From assembly GCA_028023455.1 (NCBI GenBank), contig JAQFVV010006336.1, forward strand, positions 886,224 to 950,223: a DNA stretch of 64,000 nucleotides, in the 5' to 3' direction. The notes beneath the pieces were generated by a model, which saw nothing but the letters and a program-made list of their open reading frames with translations, did no database searches and was not told where the DNA came from. Source of the DNA: Epiperipatus broadwayi (taxonomy: Eukaryota > Onychophora > Udeonychophora > Euonychophora > Peripatidae). Position 1 is the first letter of the stretch, and every line of letters starts with the position of its first letter. Of this stretch, positions 1-13,252 are shown piece by piece. A program made the position numbers and the translations under genes.

Positions 1-3000
1 ACAAGTCAAATATTGTTAAAACTCATAAATATTGGAAAATTATTGAATTATGAAAATTCTGTGGATTATAAAGACTGAAATAAAGATAAAGCACATACAC
101 AAAATGAAACTACAGAGAATAATTAAAAAAAAATCAAAGTGGAAGTTGTCTTATATTTTGATTAACAGAAAACATGTATTTTAAGACTATAATGAAATTA
201 GTATATTTAGCACAGAAAGTGATTTTCAATTAGGAATTTGTAAGTTAGGGTTAAAGTAAAACTATAGAATTTAAAAAGTATTGGAAAAAGAAGTATTAAT
301 AAATAATATTTGCAATATTATAAATTAATTCAATAGATTTAACCTAAAAATTTTAAACTGTTTTCAAATGTTAACAGATTTTGAAAATTGTTCATATTTA
401 AATGAGAATATAAAAAGTTTATATATATATATTGTAAATATCGATAAGTCGATATTATATTTTTAAATTATCATTTGTTATTAAAAAAAAATCTCTTTAA
501 GTTGATGTTTACATATGAAATATTTAAATTTTTCTTTTATGTTTATTAAATATAGTTATTATTTGAAGTTATTGTTTTATTTATATATATTGATAGTACA
601 TCATAATAAACATTTAATTATTAAAATAAATAAGGACATATAAATTGTTAATTATAAAAAAATTATTTTATTTACAATGATTATTAAATGTAATAAATTA
701 TAATATATGTATATTTTTAAAGATATCAAATTTTCAATTTAATATTTTATATATATATATACTTGATATTTTATTTTTATTTTAATTTAATTGTTTTAAA
801 AGAGAACATATATAACATGAGTTTTAAAAATTCTGGCTGGAACGATAGCAACAACAATAAAGGAAGCCATTATTTTGATATATTATTATTGGAATAGATA
901 TAGAACAAACAACTGAAAAATAAAGATTTTATTGTACTTTAGTTCTATAAAATTATTCTTCAAAATACTGAAATAATATATATATTTTATGGTAAATACA
1001 TAAATTATGGCAGGTTAATCAAGAAGCAGCCGGGCTGCACTCATTTATTCCAAGGCATTTTCAATTGAACAACTAAAAATTCAATGTAAACACTGTTGAA
1101 CTAGAATACTACTTAAAGTATAAACATTTAACATAACGGAAGATTGAAACCGTTAACTTTAAGTTATTATTTAAAAAGGAAGAAATTTTAAAACGGATAA
1201 AATAGCATATACTAAGGATTAACATTCTTTAATATAATAATTCTTCGTGACATTCTAATAACAAAAGTAAAGGATAAAGAACAAGAAAAATTAACTTTTG
1301 GAAGAAAATTAGCTAAAGAACTTTAAAAAGATTTAATAATTTTATATATATATGAGTAATATATATAAATATATTTTGAATTGATATATTTTTTTTTTAT
1401 TTACTTTTATTTTTTTTTTATTATAAAATACAATGTTTTATAAGTGGTCAATTTAAGCATCTTGTTTTATAATAATATTAAACGTATAACAGATGTTCAG
1501 ACAATTATCTTAAATAATTTAAAAATCTTAAAATGTAATTTATAGGTTGAATTATATATGAATTGTTATATTTATATTATAATGGTTAGGCAAAATATGT
1601 CTTATATATATAATCTATATATACTATTACAAATATATATATACATATAGTTATTTTTGTATTTATATTTAAAACATCAATATTATTTAAAGTCGAACTA
1701 TAACATAAAATAAAGGATGTACTATTTGTTTTTATAAATAATGCCTTTGTAATTATTTAAAAGAGCGATACTATATTATTCTTATTTTCTTTTAATGCCA
1801 AAGTTATTATGAAATTAATTGAATTTATAAATAATAAAGATAATTTCATATTTCATTTATTATTTGGTTTGTAGGTCACTTACACATATTATTATTCATT
1901 TATATATTTAGAGGTACATAAATTTATATAGTTAGATGTGTATATTTGAATTTAGTAGAGCCTTTGTTTCTAATATATATATATGATTAGTTAGCACACA
2001 TCTTTAAAAAAATTAAAGTAGACCATTGCTTTGCATTTAGTTTGTTTATATAAGCTGCTGGAGGCTTAAACAATTTATTTAAAAAACTGAAATTTTTCAA
2101 CTTTAATTTTAATGGAAACCAAAGACGCCATATATTTAGCATCCAATTGAAGCTACCAAAGCCATAATTGGCTGCCGGCCCAACGCATATATATATATAT
2201 ATATAAATGATTGTCTCAGAATATTATAAAATGATACAAAAAAGAATCAGTGATGTTATAGAAACATAATTAAGATGTGATAAGGAGACCCATAAAAGTT
2301 TCAAATATATAAAACAATATAGTATTAGAAGAAAAGTTATATAAATAATGAAAAGAAATATTTTTATTCCTTTAAAAAACAACTTTATGACTTATGGGCA
2401 AAACCTCATTAAACAACTATACAGTAATAAATAACAAATAATAAAGTACTTTTACAGTTACAATAACATATTTTGAAATTCCTTGTGTTTTAACCAAAGT
2501 GATGAGATGATAAAATTATTGTAGATAGTTTAAAATAAGAGAGGTGATTTTATTATTTAAGCAAAACAATTTCATGAAATATGTGCAAAAATGGTTTAAA
2601 TATTTATACAATATTATAAATAACAAGAAAATAAATTACTCCCTATAATTTCAACATCTTTTGAAATTTGAAATATTTTAAACAAAGAAATGAGTTTTGC
2701 ATTTAAATATTTGAAGAATAAAAGAGAGGAGTGATAAAATTACTTTATATAATTTAAAAAGCAGTTGGGGTGAATGGTTAAATAATCTTTCCATGGTCCA
2801 CTCTACAACTGGCAGTTAGTATATAAATCCAATAGTCTCCATGCTGAAAGAAGATCCCATCTTGATAAAGTCCTGGTTAGAGGCAACAAATTATAAAAAA
2901 TACAACATAAAATACAACTATTAACATAAACATAAGTAGTATTATGGGAGTTAATCATTTTAGGATCTCAGAAATTAAAGTTCTAGGTTCTTAAATTAAA

Positions 3001-4444
3001 AAAATCTAAGAACCATGGAACACTTCAAGTGACAGGTATATTCTCTTTAGAGTAATCTTTTCTTATCTTAAAAAGCACAATAAAAGTATTTCCAATTATA
3101 TTAATTGTAAATTAAAATAAAAAATAAAGATCTTCTATAAAATAATTGTTCAATACCATGTTGATATGATTGTAGTTCACATTTTTTAATAATACATATC
3201 TTCTTTACACTGCTTTATTTACATTGACTATTGATAGAATGCATCTTAAACCTGGTGTAATTTCTTTTATTTTAAAAAATTTTGTAAAGAAAACAACTTT
3301 CATTGAAATACTTCAAATAATATCGCAATCACAATTCAAATAGATGATATTTGTGGAGTAATGTCTACAAATCTTCCAATACAAGCTGATTCTATCCCCC
3401 TCTTTTGAATTTTTTTACATCATCTATATTTATAGAAAACTTTAATTCTTATAATAGTCTAAATGCGGATGTAGTAGATTGTTACTTTTAGAGTGGATGG
3501 ATTTAAACAAAATGTACTTTACATTGCTAAGAAGAAACATTTCATTCAGACATATGGAGAACAAAAATAACTCCTGATTTTTGTTTTATTTCAATAAAAA
3601 TGATTTACTATTACTTCTGAACATTAATGACATTGGGTCATTTTGTCATAGTCAACATAAACTAAATTGAATCACTTTTGAAAATTCACATTTCTATAGT
3701 TATCCTATTTTAAGAGAAATTTAAAGAAAGTAACTGGAATTGATATACACCGGATATTTTGAAAACAATATTAACAGAATTTCTTATTCTTTCTTGCTAT
3801 GATAAATTTAGCAAATTCAAAATAGAAGTTTCCAAAGGGCCAATAAATGTTGAAAGCAGTTTATCCTAAAAGTTAAATCAAAATGAGAAGTGATCTTTAT
3901 AGCCAATTTTTGTCTACCTAGGATTCAGAAATTACTGACAAACTTGTAAAACCAATAGCTAATTCTATAAAAGAAAAGTGATGATATTATGAAAATGAAA
4001 ATCTTTATAAGATTCTGGTCTTTTTTATGGAGACTTGATGGAGGTAACTTCTAAAAAATTTTTTACTGGTACTGCACTTCTTGAAAATGAAGGAATATTG
4101 TACTTCTTGAAAATAAAAGTTATACCTTTGAAAGCGCTAGAAGAAATTTATTAATTTTTAATCAATAAAAGTTTGTCAATTATTTGATTTGATATATTTA
4201 TATATAGCTAAATTATATATACATGTGTATTTTGATAGTAACACAAATACTACAGTTTTACTAATGAAGTTGCCAATCTTATATTTTAGACTTCTAGATC
4301 CAAGATTGATATAATGAGAAAAAGCATCATTAGATCAAAACTGCAAGCTTTGTTTCACAGTGTTCTTCTAATATCAATATTATAAAACACATCGATGTTG
4401 AGAAATTTACTCATCCTCTTGATTGATTTAAAGCAGAAAGATAT
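1..4444. other. AT-rich spacer, no gene seen
   Basis: Long poly-A/T tracts and short (TA)n runs (for example near 420, 750, 1345, 1975 and 2187-2204), with stop codons dense in all frames. A slightly more complex stretch at about 2760-2880 could be an old SINE, but I see no A/B-box pair or target duplication to support that. The last few hundred bases before 4445 may hold an unrecognisable upstream part of the Jockey-like relic that follows. Confidence 0.6.
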
Positions 4445-5890
4445 CAGGAGTTGATAACATATTTCTAGAGGTTTAAAAAATGTAGGAACTAAAAACCAAT
4501 GCTGGGTTGTCAAAACTATTCAGTAACATTATGTATAGACTATTCCAAAAATTTGTTATAAAAGAAGCTATATCAGTTTTAAAACCAACTAAATATAATA
4601 ATCTAAAAAATTATCATCAAATATCATTATTATGTGTTTCTATAATCTTTTAAACATATTATATTAACAAGAATTTTTCCAATAATAGAGAGCCATCTAT
4701 CTATAGAATAGAGTGAATTTAAGTCAGGAAGAATTGCTGTGAACACATTTTATTTTCAATAATTTATATTCAAAAAGTCTTTTAAAATAAATTAGAAACT
4801 GATGCAACTTTTATTGATCTAACTTCAACTTATGATTCTATTTAAAAAAAAATATCTTCTAAAAATTTTTCATATTCTTAAATGCAGGAAAACTTAATTT
4901 TTTTGACAAAATCCCCTTTAATAGAACAATTCAAATTACATTAAATGATAATAGTTGTAGATACAAAATTTTACAATTTGGATTATGTAATGGTTTAGTT
5001 TTCTTGTTTACTTTATTTAATATATTTAATAATGATTTTCCAGGAATAGACTTTAGGAAATTCATCCATGCTGATAATATTGTCTGACTTCTCAAAAAAA
5101 AAAAAATTGTCTCCTGAAATATAAAAATCAATAAGAATATAAAAAAATTGAAAATCTTTTTTAAAGCCTTGGATCATATTCCTAATCCAATAAAGTCAGT
5201 ATACTCAATTTTTCATCTAAATGATGGAATTATGTTCTATCCTGAATATATAATCTTTTGCCTTACTAAACTGAAACACAATCATATCTTGTGCTATGTA
5301 GAAGTAATCTTACAGTATAACCTAATTTATTATTTTTTATTTAGCTAAGATTAGATCAAAATTAATTTCAGATTTTTTTTGGAAAGCTAATTGGCAACTT
5401 CATGGAGTCACAATGCCAGTAGAATATTTTTACATATCCTTTACAAAATCTAAAAAAAAAGTAGTTGGACAGAAAATGCATATAAATCTATTAAGCAGAT
5501 CAGACTTTCCAATAACTTATGATATAGTTTCATTATATAAGATTTATCTCAAATCACAGTCATTTTTGGGTTGTTTAACCAAAAATCTACAATCAAAGAA
5601 TTATACTATACAAAATAAAATTTTTATAATGTTCCAACATTTTTTTTCTATATTCAACAATAAAGCTAGTTTCAACAACAAATCCAGGACAACACATAGA
5701 TTTTGTGCTCACCTGTTTCATATATAGAAATTATTAGCCACTCAAACACAATATATGAACCAAATAATTAATAACTGCCAACTCTGTGATTACAATGGCA
5801 GAACTGAAATCATAATAAACCATTAGTTATCTCCTGGTTGGAATCTCTAAGGTTTTTAATGATGTTTCATTAGTATATAAGCTATCTAAA
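4445..5890 (+). pseudogene. Jockey-like non-LTR retrotransposon RT, decayed
   Basis: Seen by reading all three forward frames: conserved RT blocks appear in order but jump frames and are broken by stops. Near 4570-4640 is a block resembling the family's VISVLKP...NYRPISLLCV motif (here ISVLKPTK and YHQISLLCVS). Near 4715-4850 are EFKSGRNCCE and FIDLTSTYDSI, the first being the usual QAGFRPGRNC region and the second carrying the first catalytic-Asp block. Near 4940-5090 are GLCNGLVFLFTLFNI (the usual GLPQGSVLSPLLFN) and FIHADNIV, where family members have YADDI, so the catalytic pair is damaged. Thumb-like sequence follows at 5160-5430 (FHLN; ANWQLHGV), and a weak C-terminal tail ends near 5890. 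No endonuclease domain was recognised upstream, so the copy is 5'-truncated or too decayed. In life the protein would have been an RT for target-primed retrotransposition. It abuts an RTE relic on the same strand. Confidence 0.75.
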
Positions 5891-5930
5891 ATAAATCCAT
5901 ACAATAAATATTAAAATATAGATCAGGTTA

Positions 5931-7620
5931 GGAATAAAGATAATATTGGTGATACTATATACCAAATGTCAAAAAGATAAAAATGTATTAGGTGACTGAA
6001 AGAAAGCAACAGTGAATTAATATTTAGAAAATGTGAAAAAAAAAACATATAAAATACTAAAATCATTGCAAATCACTTATAAGGAATTATACACTTTAAT
6101 CTACCAAAACAACAAACTGTATTTAAAAGCAGTTATAATACAATATAACATCCTCGTGCATTTCCAATAAAAATGAGTTTTTATTTTGCTTTGAATTTTT
6201 AGATTATAAAATGATATTTGAAGATGTAAACATTTTGTGACAATTAAAGCTTTGGAATATCAAAACATCAATCAAGGAAATTGTCACCTTTTAAAAATAT
6301 TCTGGGTTGTCATTTGTAGTCTGAAGAATATTATCAAAATACATGAGACTACATGGAATCATTAAGTTTAACACTAATAAAAGTGCAAGGGAATTCCATT
6401 TTTCAAAAGCTTTTTACAATTGTTTTTATGAGAAGTATTTTGGGAATTATAATAATAATCTATAGATGTAAAAATATATTGATATAACTTAAATGATTAA
6501 GCAAAATATAGTACAGATGATGTGATTGTTTTTACATATCAATATGTTAGAGCTTAAAAAACTGTTAAAAATGTTCTCAGATGAAAGGCAGGATAACAGA
6601 TAAAAAAATAAAACCACTAAAATAGTGTTCAATGTCTTTTCATAGAAAATAATACTAATAAATTTTTAAAAAGTCAATAAGTATAGGTGCTTTGATCAAA
6701 TTATTATATAATACATTAAATTAATCATAGAATTAACATTGGAATAAATTCTTTTGGTAAATTAATTTATAATTAGATATTATTTTATATAGTGCTATGT
6801 TTTTTATGTAATAATGATATTAGCGATTAAGCCAATGCACATGCACTTTAAAGATAAATTATAAATAAATACTCTTTTTCCAGATACGAGATATAGTATT
6901 TTAGAAAGAATGGAATGAATCACCCATTCTTTTGACCCAAACATTTATGTACGGACAAATCTTAAGTGTGTGGAAATAAGACCACGAGGGCATTAAACGA
7001 TCACTTTAAATTACATTTGTTATGTTTGAATGAATCACACTTCCAAAATCTTTACAATTTATGACCCGTCATTCTTTAGTTGAAATTAAACATATACAAT
7101 GAGATATTACACTATATCTCGTGTCTGGAAAAAGAGTATTTATTTATAATTTATCTTTAAAGTGCATGTGCATTGGCTTAATCGCTAATATCACTATTAA
7201 ATTAATTTATGTAATTGAAAAAAAATTTTTAATAAATATATTTTACCAATGCTTACTTATGAAACTAAAATTTGAGCATTAACAGAAAAATAGTGCAGAA
7301 ACTTCAGAGCACATAGGAAATATGAAGAAATGCATATTATTAGTAATAAAAGAAACAATCAAAAATAAAATGCATTATTGAGAAGACTAACTTGATGATT
7401 GAAATAGCTGAAATAAAATTGAAACTTAATTTTAAAAAAGGACAGTAACACATATGCAAATGAAATTTTAATCAGAATCTTAAAATATTATAAAAGGTCT
7501 ATAAAGATGGATTGATAAAATAAAGCAATTTTCTGAAATGATGTGATAAGAAAAACTATAAATTAGAGAAACAGAATTAAACTTTTTTTTTAACTTGTGA
7601 GAAAATGCTAATGATTGGAA
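5931..7620 (+). pseudogene. Degraded RTE-like retrotransposon, 3' half, MITE-interrupted
   Basis: This is recognised by nucleotide similarity to the better preserved RTE copy at 22657-25917. At about 5955-6040, 'tatataccaaatgtc' and the following bases match the RT segment at 24545-24625. At about 6520-6620, 'gatgatgtgattgtttttac' and the next line match the YADD-equivalent region and the bases after it. At about 7228-7330, 'aataaatatattttacca' and the next 80 bases match the C-terminal region. At about 7505-7590 the last coding stretch is still aligned. Everything is full of stops and small indels. This is the oldest-looking RTE copy in the window. The stretch 6815-7193 is absent from the other RTE copies and is a separate MITE inserted here. 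Confidence 0.7.
6815..7193. mobile_element. 379-bp MITE with about 80-bp terminal inverted repeats
   Basis: The left arm, starting 'tgatattagcgattaagc' at 6815 and running to about 6897, is almost perfectly complementary to 7112-7193; I count about one mismatch. The roughly 215-bp centre has no ORF. Both flanks belong to the same RTE relic, so the element landed inside it. A non-autonomous DNA transposon is the simplest reading. I could not fix a target duplication because the flanks are AT-rich and the host element is degraded, so the superfamily is not assigned. A diverged relative lies at 34575-34775. Confidence 0.85.
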
Positions 7621-8362
7621 AGAATAACGATTATAGATATAACATATATAGATTGTAGTTTTATTGCTGAAGCATTTTTATAAATATTCATATTCTATTA
7701 TCGTTTATTTGTGTTTACATATCCTTAATTTTATACTTCAGTGAAAATAATTATTATGTTATTTTGAATAAAAATAACAACTATACTATGCTTAAAAATA
7801 CAAAAAATAAAATATTTAAAAGTTAATTAACAATAATTATAATAATTAAACTATTAATAGATTCTCATTATTGACCAGGTGAGTTTAGCAATTCTAACTC
7901 AGAAAAAAATCCAGAAGAAATACAAAGATTAAAAATGTTGAAGTTGAATTTTGCAATGACTGTATAAGTTAATCTATGACCCACAAATATTTCCACATGT
8001 ATGCGACCTAAGTTAGAATATTTGTCATTTTGTATACTTTTAATTTTTTCTACAGCAAATTTTATGAAATTCTATTTTTAATCATATATTCGAAATTAAA
8101 GAAATCGCTATTTTATTTTCCTATGAAACAATACACAAATTTATTACATAATACCTTTTGAGAAAATCCCATAAAACAATACACAAATTCAACATAATAT
8201 ATCTTTTTAAAAAATTTATTAATGCCTTTCATTTTACAAGACCAGTCCAATGGAAGTATGATTTGGAATTCTAGAGTCATTACCATCATAATAAGTAAAA
8301 TAAAAAAATGTGATGATTGGTTTTATAATTTTTCTTATTAAAAAGATTGCAAAACATTCTTG
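7621..8362. other. AT-rich spacer with a short direct repeat
   Basis: No coding potential was seen. A phrase of about 17 bases, 'aaacaatacacaaatt', occurs twice (near 8126 and near 8174), followed each time by a similar 'acataat' and 'ctttt' context, giving a local direct duplication with a period of about 48 bp. Confidence 0.5.
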
Positions 8363-8546
8363 ATATCTGATAAAATGAAAATACACACAGAAAAAGGAAT
8401 TTTTTTTATAATATTTAGCTTTATTTCTGCATAGCATGCTTTCAATATAGAAAAAAAAAAATATTGAAAGAATGCTAAGCAGTAATAAAGCTAAATATTG
8501 TTAAAAATTACATTTTTTGTGTGTGCATTTTCATTTTACCAGATAT
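8363..8546. repeat. Fold-back inverted repeat, arms about 87 bp
   Basis: The left arm (8363-8449) and right arm (8460-8546) are imperfect reverse complements separated by about 10 A-rich bases. Landmarks are 'aatatttagctttattt' on the left against 'aataaagctaaatatt' on the right, and 'gataaaatgaaaat' against 'attttcattttacc'. There is no ORF. It could be a small fold-back MITE or a hairpin-RNA-type locus; nothing in the sequence decides between them. Confidence 0.75.
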
Positions 8547-9868
8547 TATATTGGCTCAGTAAAAAAGAAAATTAGCAACAATTAAATTACAAAACATTAT
8601 TGAATAAATTTTTTTTAATTGAATTTACATTTAATTAATAGAAAGTCCATGTTTAATTATTATGTAACTAATTTAGAAGAATAACATTTTTTGTAGAACT
8701 AACTTTTTTAAAAATAATATATTCACTATGTTTCCATTTAATATCTTTTAAAATATAAAACCCAGCAGTAGCATTTCCTATGCTGCACTTCAACATCCAA
8801 GTCTATCTTTATAACTAAAAACATACCAAGACATGTCAACAGATCTACATTCTAAAGATGATACTCATTCAATTCAGAAGTTGTAAAGTTTGTTTCTATT
8901 ATTGCCTGAAAAGTTACCTGAGATTTTAATATTAAATTACTTAATCAATTTTTTTATAGATTTTCTTCAAAATATTATCACTCTAATAGACCATTTTTTG
9001 AATTCTCAGTAATACACAAACCTAAATTCTTTCTAAATCTAGAAACTAAGAAGATGAAGATTTTTTCTACCTTTAATTAGTTCAAATTAAAATTCTTAGC
9101 ATCATATCTTAATACCTGCTGCAAACTGTTCCAAAGATTACCATTTTAAAGATAAAAAGCCAAAGTTTGATCTTATCTTTTTCCATGTTTAACACTAGTT
9201 TTTATTTAAAATGTCTCAGATTTTTCACCACCTCTAATAGTTCTTTCTCTCATATTATGATATAATAATTATATAATATGATTAAATAATCATGGACCAT
9301 TTATTTTCAAACATTTCCATAAGAAATAATATAAAAATGACACATTTGTTCATCAGGCTAGACAATAAAACCATAACTGCTGTACTTCTCTTTTATTAAA
9401 AATAACACCCTATATGGTTTAGTACACAATTCAAAACAGAGCAAAACTCTCCATATAGTAGTGCCACCTTGTGCTAACAAGAGCAATAAATGGATTTAAT
9501 GGTTTAATACAATGATAGAGTGGTGGATTCTGAAACTCAAGGTTAATAGATTGCAATTTTTGTCTTGTTTTTCTGGTGCTTTCAGTGTTTATGAACTCAT
9601 GGGCAATAATATTTGATTATTTTTATTTATTTATTTAAACACCACTTTAAGTCTCTGTCAATCTATTTAATAAAATATTTGAAAATATTTAGAAACTGTG
9701 AATAAAAATAATAAATATTACAGTCTTATATATTTAATTTTTAAAAAAGTGAACATAATATGCATGAACAAAATCTTACATTACTAAAAAAATATAAGTC
9801 CTGTACATTTATTAAAAATTTCATATTTTTGAAGCAGAAACATTACACTATACCACTACACACTATAC
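8547..9868. other. AT-rich spacer with one copy of a dispersed motif
   Basis: No gene was seen. Around 9425-9465, read on the minus strand, is the phrase 'ggagagttttgctctgtttt', which recurs with changes at about 16480, 17045 and 51307, suggesting a shared short repeat family. The last eight bases (9861-9868, 'cactatac') are the left target duplication of the hAT element that follows. Confidence 0.5.
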
Positions 9869-12800
9869 AAGTGGTGGTGAACCTTTTTATATTGGGCGTG
9901 CCAAAAATTTCCAGAAAATATTTATTGAATGATTAGCATGCCATACAGTTATTAAATCAAGATATAAACAACTTAATTATTGCAGTTTTTTAAAAGTTTA
10001 TAAAACAAAATAATAATAATAATAACAATAATAATTAAACAAAATTTTTAAATAAGCTAAATTCAAGTGAACGATATTTATTTAGAAGAACACAAGTTGA
10101 ATAAAATGTAATAGTAAAACATTAATAGTAATTAAGACAAAATTTTGGAACAAACAAATAAAATTAACATGAATAGAAAATATTTAATAAGATTTTTGCT
10201 GTTGTACATTGGATGCCAAATATTTTATATCTGGTTCGTATTTTGTCATTTTTAATAATGTGCATGCTGAACTAGATTTATCTGTCATTCTATTTCTCAA
10301 ACAGCCTTTAATTAAATTTATTTCTGAAAACAATGATTCACATGCATATGCAAAGGAGAAAACTGATAATATAGTGGTCACTAATTTTTTAAATAATTAA
10401 ATGTTTCAGGGATAGCATTCCAAACAGTCAATAGTTCCTCTTCAGCATTCTTTTTACATTTACACAATAAATGATCATTTTCTATTGTTTCTAACTCATT
10501 CCATAAATCAACATATTTCTGTTTCCATATAGAACTGGATTGAAAATCAACATAGTGCATTTCCATATCTTCCAAATTAAACCACTCCAAAATTTCTAAC
10601 TTGAGACTATCCATTAATATTATGTATGGGTATAAAATAAATTTTGATGTTTTTGAAAATTGTCTGAATTGTGTAAAATTTAAAGAAAATCCATCAGTTA
10701 TCGATTGAATAATGGCACAAAACTCTTGCATCAATTTTACTTGATCTGGCTTCTCATGAGATTCCAAATTAGCCAAAATCTTTTTAATATTTGGAAAATA
10801 TTTAAAGGTCTAAGAAATAACATTATGATTGAAAATAATTTAACTTCAAATGCTTGGATCAAATCAAACAGGACAATTGTCTTATTATAATCTTGCAGTT
10901 TCACATTTAATTTATTTAGATGTGAACACATACCAATAAAAACATTAATTTCAAAAGCCATTTAGCCATTAATTCATTATATTTTTAAGAATTTTCTCAT
11001 TATTTAAAAACAGTCTAAACACTCAAGAAATCCTTGAAAAACTTTTCCTTGACTTAACCATCGAACATTGTTGTACATAAACAAAACATTGTATACTGAG
11101 TTTACCTCACTCAATAAATTTAAAAAAAAAATATTTAGAGCTTGTGTAGATATAAAATTGACTAATTTAGTTCCAACATTCATAACATCATCCAGTGGCT
11201 TAAAGCTGACCTTTTGCATAAAACCTGCTGATGTATAATGCAATGAAAACCCAAAATTGAATGTCCAATACTATTGATAAATAAACTGAGAAAAACATTT
11301 TATTTTACAATCATACTTCAAGCACCATCTGTAATTACTGATATAATTTTGGCAACATCTATTTGTTTTACAGTGAGTATATTGAAACTTCATTGCAAAT
11401 ATCTATTTCTTTGGTTGTTATTACAAATGAGGTTAAACTGATCAACTCTTCTTTGATATTATTCCCATCACAATAGTGAATAAAAATAGACAAACAAGCT
11501 GATCCATTTATGTCTGTGTATTTTCATCAGGGCAGAGAGAAATTAAACTAATTTTATATATCTTTTTTGTAGGTAAGTTATGTTATTAGACATTTTCAGG
11601 ATTCTTTCTTTAACTATATTTCTAGCAATGGTAAATCTTTTAGTCTCTGAATAATTTTTGCTTTGTTTTTAAAATCTTCAAAAAGAACTGGTGCACATTT
11701 CATCCAGGTTTCTTTCATATATTCTCTATCATTAAAAGCTTTCCCATGTTTGACAATTACATTTGAAATAAAAAACTAGCAGCAGTTATATTTGAATGAT
11801 TTTTGATAAATTTTATTATAGATGTTGATTGAATATTTATATTTTTAAATGTTTGGGCAATATATTCTTTTTGTTCATCTTTACATTTTTCTGATTAGTT
11901 TCATAATGCCATTTTACTAATGATGTTCTCAATACAACTGTTCTGGAACATCAAATACATACTACCTTGGTGCCTTTGTTAATCATTCCATACTCTTCAG
12001 TCCACCAATTTTGAAATTATCTACTACTTGACAATTTTGTTTTTATTTTCATTAGTCATATTAATATAAGGTAAAAAATTACTTAAAAGTACATTTAAAT
12101 GAGCTTTAATAATTTTATAAATCAAAGATTTATTATATGTTAAAATATATTATCCTTATCATGTTTTATCTAAATATGTGTATTGAAATTCAAGTACAAA
12201 TTTTGTATTCCAAAAAAAGTAAACAAAATATTAATTAATGATTAAATTTGTAAAATGTAACAATGGAAAATATTTAGTATTTGCAATAAGAAAATTACAT
12301 TTGATTATTGCTAATTACAAAATATTTGGTAATTACAAATATTTCTTGATACAATAGAAATTGAAAATACTAATTAAAAATACCAATAGAAAATACAAGA
12401 CTGATAAGAATCAAGAATGAATCATAGATTGCTGGAGGCAAATTTATGTATATAAATACTTTGAACAGCAAAGTGCATTTGTTCTCTTTCCAGAAAATTT
12501 ACCAAGTGAAGGGTTTCTAAGAGTATTTAAGTGACAATAGCTAAAAAAAAGCATAAGTGAGAGTGCAGTGCTCTAGTGTGAAGTATATTTCATCATTTAT
12601 TGATTTATTTGTTATTATTTATGTTCTATCTGTTGGTATTTTGAGTGCTTGTATTTTGAATACACAACAATTTTTACATTTCACTTTTACATTAAATAGA
12701 AGCAAAAAAAAACATTGTTTGATAGTGTTGATTATGCATTTTGGTCCTTTGTTTGTAATTTTGATTACATTAAAAAAATAAATGGTATCAACATGCTTAG

Positions 12801-13244
12801 ATAAAAAAGATTAGGACAGAAACCCATTTTATTACTTTTACTTTAGATTTGAAAAAAAATTACTTTAAAGTGTTATACAATATTTTATTGAGTTTATTTT
12901 CTAGTTTTATTGAAATCATTTGACAGGTTTATAAAATATGATACCACAGTATATCAGTACCATGTTATTTGACTTAAAATATTACCACCTACATATGTAT
13001 AATTATTTTTCAAATTTTGTAATTTTTTGTTTCTAATCAGAGTTTAATTGTAAATTGAATTTTAATACAATATTTATTTATTTTGCATTTAGTTTACAGT
13101 ATTTTTTTATTAATACAGATTTTAGCAACAATAAAAATGTTGAATAATTTAAAGCATAGAAAATTATAGCTAAATAGTTCATGTACCAGTCAAAAATTAA
13201 AATGTGCCATCTCTGACACATGTGCCATAGGTTTTCCATCACTG
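9869..13244 (-). mobile_element. hAT transposon (ZBED/GTF2IRD2-like), non-functional
   Basis: The left end begins 'aagtggtggtgaacc'. The right end, read inward on the minus strand, begins 'cagtgatggaaaacc'. These are related imperfect terminal inverted repeats of hAT type. The flanking 8-mers are 'cactatac' (9861-9868) and 'cattatac' (13245-13252), matching at 7 of 8 positions, which fits the 8-bp target duplication made by hAT transposases. The phrase 'attgggcgtgcc' just inside the left end is typical of ZBED-like elements. The transposase relic lies on the minus strand inside (10184 to about 11960). The remaining roughly 1.3 kb on the right is non-coding, with no second gene seen. Confidence 0.82.
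10184..11960 (-). pseudogene. hAT transposase (ZBED/GTF2IRD2-like), broken
   Basis: The pieces read in order on the minus strand. About 11390-11220 carries an 'IISVITDGA' block, then 'ILGFHCIIHQQVLC', the family's central region preceding its catalytic helix. At 11243-11004 follows a segment with 'VKIVNFI'-like and 'VRWLSQGKVFQGFLE' sequence; family members have TEVRWLSRGKVL. At 10776-10381 is a 131-residue open segment (LESHEKP...FNYLKN) corresponding to the helical domain. At 10381-10184 is the C-terminal dimerisation region (YACESLFSEINLIK, then LRNRMTDKSS). The pieces are in different frames and separated by stops, so no active enzyme can be made. Human GTF2IRD2 and the ZBED genes are domesticated members of this family. 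An N-terminal BED zinc finger was not recognised. Confidence 0.85.
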
Positions 13245-13252
13245 CATTATAC

